From an uncultured Clostridia bacterium (lineage in GTDB: Bacteria; Bacillota; Clostridia; Oscillospirales; Acutalibacteraceae), in assembly GCA_937912045.1 (NCBI GenBank), contig CALDPI010000289.1, forward strand, positions 1 to 9,624: 9,624 bases of DNA. Reading direction: 5' to 3'. Positions 1 to 5,813 of this stretch are shown piece by piece (within the stretch, counting starts at the first letter, position 1; the number at the start of each line of letters is the position of its first letter). The translations under genes and the position numbers were made by a program. Below the pieces are notes generated by a model, which worked only from the letters and a program-made list of their open reading frames with translations, ran no database searches and was not told the origin of the DNA.

Positions 1-5
1 CCTCC
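1..5 (-). promoter_or_regulatory. Ribosome binding site of the gene left of the window
   Basis: CCTCC on the plus strand reads GGAGG on the minus strand, a strong Shine-Dalgarno core downstream of the leftward promoter. No codon of the gene itself is visible. Confidence 0.55.
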
Positions 6-8
6 ATT

Positions 9-21
9 CTACATTTTGTAG
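9..21. promoter_or_regulatory. BlaI/MecI/CopY-type operator, copy 2
   Basis: A second 13-bp palindrome, CTACA-TTT-TGTAG, has the same arms and spacing as the copy at 34-46. Its centre is 25 bp away, about 2.4 helical turns. It lies between the -10 element and the GGAGG ribosome binding site, over the transcription start region. Paired operators overlapping their own promoter are a common arrangement for autoregulated BlaI/CopY-type repressor genes. Confidence 0.6.
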
Positions 22-25
22 TACA

Positions 26-59
26 ATTATATACTACATTATGTAGAATGCTTTGTCAA
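26..59 (-). promoter_or_regulatory. Leftward promoter for a gene beyond the window edge
   Basis: Read on the minus strand there is a perfect -35 hexamer TTGACA (59-54), a 17-bp spacer and the -10 candidate TAGTAT (36-31). An overlapping TATAAT (31-26) has a 22-bp spacing. A GGAGG ribosome binding site follows at 5-1, so the start codon must lie just left of the window. The promoter sits after the copA terminator, so it drives a separate leftward transcript. It is overlaid by two palindromic operators, which indicates repression. Confidence 0.7.
34..46. promoter_or_regulatory. BlaI/MecI/CopY-type operator, copy 1
   Basis: The 13-bp perfect palindrome CTACA-TTA-TGTAG lies between the -35 and -10 elements of the leftward promoter and covers the start of the -10. 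CTACA/TGTAG arms are typical of operators bound by winged-helix repressors of the BlaI/MecI/CopY family. Binding here would block RNA polymerase. Assignment to that family is inferred from the motif and the adjacent copper ATPase gene. Confidence 0.6.
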
Positions 60-60
60 T

Positions 61-88
61 AAAAAAGGCGGCATAAGCCGCCTTTTTT
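61..88 (-). terminator. Rho-independent terminator after copA
   Basis: A 6-bp all-GC stem (GGCGGC 67-72, GCCGCC 77-82) with an ATAA loop is flanked by six A on the left and seven T on the right. On the minus strand this gives a hairpin followed by six U, directly at the end of copA; the copA stop codon (90-88) lies in the A-rich flank of the stem. The flanks would also let it work in the opposite direction. It separates copA from the operator-controlled leftward promoter. Confidence 0.9.
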
Positions 89-297
89 TATTTGCAAGAA
101 ATTACTGTGTAGCCGGCGTTTTCTATTGCTGATACAAAAACGTCGTTTGCGATATCGCTCGAAAGCTCGATTATCGCAGTTTTGTCTTCAAGTGAAACAG
201 AAACGTTAATGACACCATCTATTGCAAGCAAGGTTTTTTCAACGTTTGCTTTACAATGCATACACATCATTCCGTCAATAACCATAGTTTTTTTCAT
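88..297 (-). CDS. Possible nested CopZ-like copper chaperone (internal start in copA)
   Basis: This is an in-frame internal ATG at copA codon 768. Translation from it would give a free 69-residue protein, the usual size of CopZ copper chaperones, beginning MKKTMVIDGMMCMHC. The metal motif is of the CopZ kind with His between the cysteines (CMHC), unlike the CAAC motif of the N-terminal CopA domain. The ATG is preceded by GGAGG with an 8-nt spacer, better placed than the site at the start of copA itself. CopZ hands Cu(I) to CopA, so making both from one gene would be coherent. The alternative is that the site is a relic of a once separate copZ gene that lost the upstream stop codon and is now only translated as part of the fusion. 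Sequence alone cannot tell the two apart. Confidence 0.45.
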   Translation of the reverse strand: MKKTMVIDGMMCMHCKANVEKTLLAIDGVINVSVSLEDKTAIIELSSDIANDVFVSAIENAGYTVISCK

Positions 298-2598
298 AGT
301 ATTTTCCTCCATATCTTTTTCTTCACAATATTTGATTGCTTTGAATTTTCGAAGTCTAAGCGCATTACATACGACGAAAATCGAACTAAGACTCATTGCG
401 CCTGCAGCAAGCATGGGACTTAGTTGTAGGCCAAACAGGTCATAAAATATTCCTGCAGCAATCGGAATTCCGACAGAATTATAGAAAAATGCCCAAAAGA
501 GATTCATTTTGATGTTTTTGATTATAGAACTGCTAAGCTTAATGGCGTTTACAGCATCGAAAAGTGAATTTTTTATAAGCACAACGTCGGCCGTTTCAAC
601 AGCAATATCGGTTCCTGTTCCAATAGCGATTCCGACGGTGGCGTTAGCAAGCGCCGGGGCATCGTTAATGCCGTCACCAATCATTGCAACTTTTTTGCCT
701 TTTGTGACAAGCGTTTTTACAAAGTCTGCTTTATCACCGGGCATAACCTCTGCCACGATTTCGCCAACACCAACCGCTTTTCCAACAGCGTTTGCAGTCT
801 TTTGGTTGTCACCTGTGAGCATTACGGTGTGAATTTTCATATCGTGCAGGCTTTTAATCGCTTTGGTCGAAGAATTTCTCACAGTATCGGAAACGGCAAA
901 TAAAGCCAAAATAATACCGTTTTTTGCAAGGTACAATGCTGTTTTGCCTGAAGCGAGATATTCATTCGCAACAGCCAAAATTTCATCATTTAGAGTGACA
1001 TAGTTTTCGCTCATAAATTTCTGATTTCCGCAAAGCCATAAATCATTATCAATTTTACCGGAAACACCCTTGCCAGTATGGTCGCAAAAATCCAAAACCT
1101 CATATAATGCTTTTTCTTTATAAGCGCTTATAATTGCGTGTGCATACGGATGATTGCTTAAGCTCTCAAGAGAGGAAGAAATCTTTAAAATCTCGTTTTT
1201 AGAATAAGAATTATTTGCTATGAAAACATCGGTTACAGAAGGTTCGCCCTCCGTTATTGTACCTGTTTTATCAAGCACAACGGTATCAATACTGTGTAAT
1301 TTTTCAAGACTTTCGGCATTTCTTATTAAAATTCCCATGCTTGCTGCCTTGCCCGTTCCAACCATTATTGCCACAGGGGTTGCAAGCCCGAGCGCGCAGG
1401 GACAGGAAATTACCAAAACGGCAACCGCAGACGTCAGTGCAAACGAAACGTCCTTGCCGAGTATGAGCCATATAATAGCCGTTAAAACGGCAATAGTAAT
1501 GACGACGGGTACAAAAACGGCACTAACCTTATCTGCAATTCTTGCAATAGGCGCTTTGGAGCTTGAGGCGTCGTCAACCAAACGGATGATTTGCGACAGC
1601 GTAGTATCCTCACCAATTTTTTCAGCACGAAATTTAAAAGAGCCGTTCTTATTGGTTGTGGCGGTAATGACCGAATCCCCAGCATTAAGCTCAACAGGCA
1701 GACTTTCGCCCGTGACGGCAGACTGGTCGACATATCCCCTGCCCTCAATTATAACACCGTCAACAGGTATGGTATCGCCCGGGCGAATAACGACGGTATC
1801 GCCAACCACAATCGAATCCGTACTGATACGCATTTCGATGCCGTTTCGGATTACAAAGGCGGTTTTTGGGGCCAAGGATGCAAGCTTGTCAAGTGCGGCG
1901 GTTGTTTTACTTTTAGATATCGATTCCAAATATTTCCCTACGGTAACGAGGGTAAGTATCATTGCTGCCGATTCAAAGTAAAAATGGTGTTCTGTGGGCT
2001 CAACTGAATTCACATAATTATATGCTGCGCTCAGAAGTGCGTAAATGCTATATAAAAAAGATGCCCCTGAACCGATTGCAACAAGCGAATCCATATTTGG
2101 CGCACGTTTAATTAAGCCCTTAAAACCAGACACGAAAAACTTTTTATTGATAAAAAGAATTGGGAATGCCAAAATCAGCTGTATAATTGCCGAAGAAAGC
2201 GTATTGTTTAAAAATTCGGGAACTGGCAAGGAGAGCATATGCCCCATAGAGAAATACATAAGTGGTATTAATAATATGACGGAATATATAAGGCGGTTTT
2301 TGAGTGTTTTTGCGTCGTTTGCCGCTCTTTGCTTGCGCTTTTCCCATTCAGACGTTGTGCCGTCTTTTTTGCTGTTTTTTTGTGAAAGCTCCGCGGTATA
2401 TCCAACGGCTACAACAGCATTTATAATCTGTTCGGACGATACGCGGTTTTCATCATATTCAACCATCATTGAGTTTGACAAAAGGTTAACATTAACGTCG
2501 GATACACCATCAATTTTGGACACAGCCTTTGATACGTTAGCCTGACAGGCGGCACAGGTCATTCCGCCCACGTTATATTTTTCTTTAATAATTGACAC
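88..2598 (-). CDS. copA: Copper-exporting P1B-type ATPase with N- and C-terminal HMA domains
   Basis: This is an inner-membrane ATP-driven Cu(I) exporter for copper detoxification. An N-terminal heavy-metal-associated domain carries GMTCAAC (12-18). The P1B core follows, with CPC in the membrane metal site (399-401), the phosphorylated DKTGT (Asp443), an HP motif near 480, TGDN (595-598) and GDGIND (641-646). Unusually, a second HMA domain with GMMCMHC (776-782) is fused at the C-terminus; many relatives carry their HMA domains only at the N-terminus and encode CopZ separately. The start is uncertain. The annotated GTG is only 1 nt from AAGGAG, a position too close for normal initiation, whereas the ATT at residue 3 has the 7-nt spacing seen at other genes here. 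No ATG is available before the HMA motif. The gene begins 5 bases after the upstream stop, so translation is probably coupled. Family assignment is very secure; copper rather than silver specificity follows from CPC and the HMA motifs. Confidence 0.95.
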   Translation of the reverse strand: MSIIKEKYNVGGMTCAACQANVSKAVSKIDGVSDVNVNLLSNSMMVEYDENRVSSEQIINAVVAVGYTAELSQKNSKKDGTTSEWEKRKQRAANDAKTLKNRLIYSVILLIPLMYFSMGHMLSLPVPEFLNNTLSSAIIQLILAFPILFINKKFFVSGFKGLIKRAPNMDSLVAIGSGASFLYSIYALLSAAYNYVNSVEPTEHHFYFESAAMILTLVTVGKYLESISKSKTTAALDKLASLAPKTAFVIRNGIEMRISTDSIVVGDTVVIRPGDTIPVDGVIIEGRGYVDQSAVTGESLPVELNAGDSVITATTNKNGSFKFRAEKIGEDTTLSQIIRLVDDASSSKAPIARIADKVSAVFVPVVITIAVLTAIIWLILGKDVSFALTSAVAVLVISCPCALGLATPVAIMVGTGKAASMGILIRNAESLEKLHSIDTVVLDKTGTITEGEPSVTDVFIANNSYSKNEILKISSSLESLSNHPYAHAIISAYKEKALYEVLDFCDHTGKGVSGKIDNDLWLCGNQKFMSENYVTLNDEILAVANEYLASGKTALYLAKNGIILALFAVSDTVRNSSTKAIKSLHDMKIHTVMLTGDNQKTANAVGKAVGVGEIVAEVMPGDKADFVKTLVTKGKKVAMIGDGINDAPALANATVGIAIGTGTDIAVETADVVLIKNSLFDAVNAIKLSSSIIKNIKMNLFWAFFYNSVGIPIAAGIFYDLFGLQLSPMLAAGAMSLSSIFVVCNALRLRKFKAIKYCEEKDMEENTMKKTMVIDGMMCMHCKANVEKTLLAIDGVINVSVSLEDKTAIIELSSDIANDVFVSAIENAGYTVISCK
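298..310 (-). promoter_or_regulatory. Internal Shine-Dalgarno site inside copA
   Basis: On the minus strand GGAGG (310-306) is followed by AAAATACT and then the in-frame ATG at 297. The linker residues encoded here (MEENT, 763-767) are not part of either the ATPase core or the HMA fold, so codon choice is not forced by a conserved protein motif. Confidence 0.55.
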
Positions 2599-2603
2599 AC
2601 TCC

Positions 2604-4244
2604 TTATAAATTCGAAAGTAATTCTCTGTAACTATCAATTGTTTCTTTAAGTCCGGGTTGATTCCAAATAAGAAAACTCAGCTTATAAAGCGATGCGGCG
2701 TTCTTATTTTCGTTTAATTTTTGATACTCATTCCACGCATCGTCAAAATTATTTATCGCAGCCGCAAGCTCTGCTTTATTCTCGCCTTTTTTAGCGGCAT
2801 TATAACCATAAGTTATAACACTCCAGCCGTAAAAAACCGCTGCAAACAGTTTAACTGCATATTCACAGGAAGTAATTATAAAATCCTTCTTATCAGAGCG
2901 GCTCCAATCAATGCTTTGGCTTATTTCATAAACTCTTTGCCAAAGCTTATAGCTTTCCTCTTTTTCTGAAAGTGCTTCATATAGCTTATCATTTTCAAAA
3001 AGAAAATCAAAGGCGTTTTGAGAGTGATAAAGTCCACCAAGCACGTCGTCCCTCATCCAGTTGCAGCATGGGCATTCACTTTCGCATAGTGTTGCATCAT
3101 AACATTCGATATATCGTCCTTTAAGAAGTGCATCGTCCGCTGTTAAACAAAGTGTTCTGAATTTTTCAGCATCGGTTTTTGAGAGATTCAGCCGTTCAAA
3201 TGCAAACTGTCTGAAAATCTCTTCTTCACTTTTTTGTGTGTTGGCGGCATAATGCGAAATTACGTATGTGTTTAAATCGCTCCAAAATTCATCGGGTGAA
3301 TACGGTCCTGCCCAACCTCCTCCGCGCGGCCAGGTGTATATACCTGAAATCAGCGGATGTTCAACAATATCCTTTAATCCGACAATTTTTTTATTCGACT
3401 TATCGCCATTGATTATATTGTTCATAACGTATGACGGATACGCGCCCTTGCCCTCATACTCACGCTGACACTGCACCTCGACAATTTGTTTATGCTTGCC
3501 GATGCACAGGCATTCGTTCCATTTGACGCGGCGCCAAAAATCCAAGGCGGTATGCTTTATGGAAAAATAGAGATTTTCGTGCGGTTCTATTTTATCCGTA
3601 ACGTCTAAATAATATTGTGAATTAGCGTGAAATCTGTCATTAAAGCAATCCCAGGTGCGGAAAATAAGTTTTTTGTTGTGCTTTACGCAAATTTCCTGCC
3701 GTAAAAAATTAATTAATTTTATAAATTGTCTTTTTTCATCAGCAACATCACCGTATATACCCGCGCCGTTGCCCGTGTGGAAAGGTGTGTCGTGCAGGTA
3801 GGTTTCACCAACGCGGATAATCAGACCGTCGAGTTCAGGAAATTTCGAAAACATCTCGTCAAAGAGTGTTTTATGCAATTCCAACGTTTTTTCTTTATCA
3901 ATAGAGATCTTACCATTTTTGTCACAGATTTCACTCTTATACAGCTCAACCAGCCTTTTGGGTAAAACAAACAGGTCAATATGATGATAAACCTCAAGCC
4001 CTGCAAGCTTGGCGGCAAGATTTTCGCGCTTTATAGAATCTCCAAAGCTATCAAGCCACTGCCTTTCTTGACTGCCGTTTGGAAACAAATCGTGACCAAG
4101 AGCATCAAAGCTAATAACAGTATTAATATGCTTAAAAGCCTGTCCGCTATATGAATATTCCGAGAGAACGTCAGGGTTACTGAATTTTGTCACAAAGGGC
4201 TCTTCACCAGGATTGTGGTGTACCATGCTTATACGAATTTCCAT
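2604..4244 (-). CDS. Putative glycoside hydrolase, GH67 alpha-glucuronidase-like
   Basis: This is a 546-residue cytoplasmic protein with no signal peptide. It looks like a carbohydrate-active TIM-barrel enzyme. Visible landmarks are LDGLIIRVGE (Glu147), a strand plus FRTWD (near 195-199), EVQCQREYEG (256-265), and a Trp/Gly-rich WPRGGGWAGPY segment (305-315) followed by DLNTYV and an all-helical C-terminal part. The arrangement of acidic residues after barrel strands, and a W-G-P segment before a helical domain, recall GH67 alpha-glucuronidases. I see no decisive family signature, so substrate and reaction are unknown. A cysteine cluster CESECPCC lies at 387-394. The start at 4244 is chosen because AAGGAG sits 7 nt upstream; an upstream ATG at 4298 would add 18 residues overlapping the divergent gene and has no such site. 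Its stop codon overlaps the ribosome binding site used by copA, so the two form one transcription unit, an odd functional pairing. Confidence 0.55.
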   Translation of the reverse strand: MEIRISMVHHNPGEEPFVTKFSNPDVLSEYSYSGQAFKHINTVISFDALGHDLFPNGSQERQWLDSFGDSIKRENLAAKLAGLEVYHHIDLFVLPKRLVELYKSEICDKNGKISIDKEKTLELHKTLFDEMFSKFPELDGLIIRVGETYLHDTPFHTGNGAGIYGDVADEKRQFIKLINFLRQEICVKHNKKLIFRTWDCFNDRFHANSQYYLDVTDKIEPHENLYFSIKHTALDFWRRVKWNECLCIGKHKQIVEVQCQREYEGKGAYPSYVMNNIINGDKSNKKIVGLKDIVEHPLISGIYTWPRGGGWAGPYSPDEFWSDLNTYVISHYAANTQKSEEEIFRQFAFERLNLSKTDAEKFRTLCLTADDALLKGRYIECYDATLCESECPCCNWMRDDVLGGLYHSQNAFDFLFENDKLYEALSEKEESYKLWQRVYEISQSIDWSRSDKKDFIITSCEYAVKLFAAVFYGWSVITYGYNAAKKGENKAELAAAINNFDDAWNEYQKLNENKNAASLYKLSFLIWNQPGLKETIDSYRELLSNL

Positions 4245-4245
4245 G

Positions 4246-4274
4246 TTGCGACTCCTTAAGAATTGTAGTAAAAT
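4246..4274 (+). promoter_or_regulatory. Candidate promoter for the FkbM-type gene
   Basis: A -35-like TTGCGA (4246-4251) and a -10-like TAAAAT (4269-4274) are separated by 17 bp, each a partial match to the sigma-A consensus. The expected transcription start is near 4281, at the edge of the ribosome binding site GGTGGTGAT (4281-4289), so the leader would be very short. The elements overlap the ribosome binding site of the divergent gene. Support is weak. Confidence 0.3.
4252..4257 (-). promoter_or_regulatory. Ribosome binding site fixing the start of the GH-like gene
   Basis: AAGGAG on the minus strand followed by TCGCAAC (7 nt) and ATG at 4244. It selects this ATG over the in-frame ATG at 4298. 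Confidence 0.8.
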
Positions 4275-4292
4275 GATGTCGGTGGTGATAAA

Positions 4293-5333
4293 ATGCAAAA
4301 CGACATCTGGACGTATCTTTCGGCACAGACAAAGCCCATACTGCTGTATGGTATGGGAAATGGTGCCGATGAAATTATATCACAATTAAAAACAAAAAAC
4401 AAACACATTTCAGGTGTTTTTGCAAGTGAAAATTTTGTCCGCGGTCAATTTTTCAGAGGTTTTGAGGTGTTAACCTATGAAAAAGCAAAGAAAATATTCA
4501 AAAATTTCATTGTTTTAACCGCTTTTGGCACCACAGATAAAACCGTTATTAACAATATTAAAAGCATCGCAGAAGAGCAAGAATTATACGTTGTGGACGT
4601 ACCTGTTTATGGTAATACGGTTTTTACTAAAGAATTTTTCAAAGATAATGAAAATAACGCAGCAATAATACGAAGCTCCCTTGCTGATTCACGCTCTAAA
4701 CAGGTTTTTGATGCCGTGACGCAGTTTAAGCTTACCGGTGACCCAAAATTACTGAAACTCGCCGAAGATGAAGAAAATTCCGTATATAAAGAGCTTTTAC
4801 ATCTTCGTGACGACTGCACAATTTTTGATTTAGGTGCGTATGTTGGTGATACGGCAGAAAAATTTGCTTCCCTCTTCCCTGCTTACAGCAAAATTGTAGC
4901 TGTTGAGCCCGATATAAAAAATTATAAAAGATTATTAAAAAATACAGAAGATAACGAAAAAATATTTTGCGAAAATGCTGCCATCAGTTATCTTGACGGC
5001 GAAATGTTTTTTGGAAACGAGGGTGGCAGAAATCAATCTATTGATATCGGCACTAACACCACCAAAACGCTAACCATTGATTCTCTTTGTAAGACATACG
5101 GCGCACCCGATTTCATAAAATTTGATATTGAAGGTCAGGAGTTAAACGGAATAATCGGCGGCGAAAATACAATAATCCAGCATAAACCGATTCTTATGAT
5201 TTCCGCATATCACCGCAGCGAGGATATTTTTTCAATCCCTATGAAAATACTTTCACTACGCAGTGATTATAAAATTCATATACGCCATTTCCCCTGCATT
5301 CCCTGCTGGGATACCTATTATTTTTTCACATAA
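4293..5333 (+). CDS. FkbM-family SAM-dependent methyltransferase with N-terminal Rossmann-like domain
   Basis: This is a 346-residue soluble protein. The C-terminal half is an FkbM-type methyltransferase: the SAM-binding glycine motif FDLGAYVGDT (178-187), the acidic end of strand 2 in VAVEPD (202-207), TIDSL (261-265) and FIKFDIEGQE (274-283). FkbM-family enzymes usually O-methylate sugars or other small hydroxyl compounds, often of surface polysaccharides. The first ~110 residues form a separate alpha/beta unit starting PILLYGMGNGADEI (15-28), resembling the nucleotide-binding Rossmann-like domain that precedes FkbM domains in some Clostridia proteins. The ribosome binding site GGTGGTGAT is placed 3 nt before the ATG. 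The gene stands alone, divergent from the GH-like gene across 48 bp, and ends in its own terminator. The substrate cannot be read from the sequence, and no glycosyltransferase neighbours are present. Confidence 0.8.
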   Translation: MQNDIWTYLSAQTKPILLYGMGNGADEIISQLKTKNKHISGVFASENFVRGQFFRGFEVLTYEKAKKIFKNFIVLTAFGTTDKTVINNIKSIAEEQELYVVDVPVYGNTVFTKEFFKDNENNAAIIRSSLADSRSKQVFDAVTQFKLTGDPKLLKLAEDEENSVYKELLHLRDDCTIFDLGAYVGDTAEKFASLFPAYSKIVAVEPDIKNYKRLLKNTEDNEKIFCENAAISYLDGEMFFGNEGGRNQSIDIGTNTTKTLTIDSLCKTYGAPDFIKFDIEGQELNGIIGGENTIIQHKPILMISAYHRSEDIFSIPMKILSLRSDYKIHIRHFPCIPCWDTYYFFT

Positions 5334-5360
5334 AAAAAGCCCCGTAAAAACGGGGCTTTT
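5332..5360. terminator. Bidirectional terminator between convergent genes
   Basis: GCCCCGT (5339-5345) pairs with ACGGGGC (5350-5356) around an AAAA loop. Seven A precede the stem and four T follow it, with a further T-rich stretch at 5365-5373. It begins at the stop codon of the FkbM-type gene and lies 5 bases beyond the stop of the leftward cotJC fragment, so it can terminate both transcripts. Confidence 0.9.
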
Positions 5361-5364
5361 GAAA

Positions 5365-5796
5365 TTATTTTTTAGTTTTAAAGCATTTATCAAAGCTTGG
5401 GTTAAATGCGTAGAAGTTTTTTGAGTCGAGTCGGTCTGTTGCCAGGCGGAGACCTTCGCCAAATCGTTGATAATGCACGATTTCGCGCTGACGCAGGAAT
5501 TTAATCGGGTCGGCAACGTCGGGGTCGTCACAGAAGCGCAGGATATTATCGTAGGTCGTGCGCGCTTTCTGCTCTGCTGCGAGGTCTTCGTGCAGGTCGG
5601 TTAAAACGTCGCCTTTTGACTGTAGATATGAAGCAGTGAATGGCACACCGGAGGCCGCAACGGGATAAATTCCTGTTGTATGGTCAACAAAGTATGCATC
5701 AAAGCCTGCTTCTGTAATCTCTTTTTCGGTCAGATTACGCGTGAGCTGGTAAACTATTGCTCCAATCATCTCAAGGTGTGCCAGTTCTTCAGTTCC
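5365..5796 (-). pseudogene. cotJC: 3' fragment of spore coat protein CotJC (manganese-catalase family)
   Basis: About 143 codons of the C-terminal part of CotJC, a spore-coat protein of the manganese catalase fold made in the mother cell. Recognisable pieces in order are GTEELAHLEMIGAIV, FDAYFVDHTTGIYP, AASGVPF, a QSKGD segment, LHEDLAAEQKARTTYDNILR, a DPIKFLRQREIVHYQRFG segment and NFYAFNPSFDK. Of the dimanganese ligands expected from the family, the Glu and His of TEELAH, the Glu of AAEQKA and the His of EIVHYQ are present, but the first N-terminal Glu region is missing. Family members are roughly 190-215 residues, so 50-70 are lost. Homology stops at codon GGA (5796-5794); the codons before it (5797-5813) do not look like CotJC and run into the recombinase stop. 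An internal ATG at 5769 gives an open 134-codon frame but would drop the TEELAH ligands. The complementary half and cotJA/cotJB are not in the window. Confidence 0.85.
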
Positions 5797-5813
5797 TACA
5801 AAGGCACCAAAAA
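5787..5813. other. Junction between cotJC fragment and recombinase; candidate attachment site
   Basis: CotJC homology begins at GGAACTGAAG (minus strand 5796-5787), encoding GTEE. Only 17 bases separate it from the recombinase stop codon (5816-5814). In skin-like intervening elements the recombinase gene sits beside the attachment site that splits the sporulation gene, so the crossover core is expected here. The partner site is not visible, so the core cannot be defined from this window. Confidence 0.4.

Noticed and set aside
1220..1981. Long plus-strand open frame of 253 codons inside copA
   Set aside because: It is antisense to an unmistakable CopA with all catalytic motifs, has no recognisable domain and follows from the codon composition of the ATPase gene.
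4245..4298. Upstream ATG extending the GH-like protein by 18 residues
   Set aside because: The extension lacks a ribosome binding site, runs into the divergent gene, and the ATG at 4244 has AAGGAG at 7 nt.
4685..4819. Antisense frame in the FkbM-type gene as a possible small gene
   Set aside because: It has no ribosome binding site or domain and lies opposite conserved methyltransferase coding sequence.
5365..5769. Treating the 134-codon frame as a complete independent small gene
   Set aside because: CotJC homology continues in frame upstream of the ATG through GTEELAHLE, so the ATG is internal and the gene is a 3' fragment.
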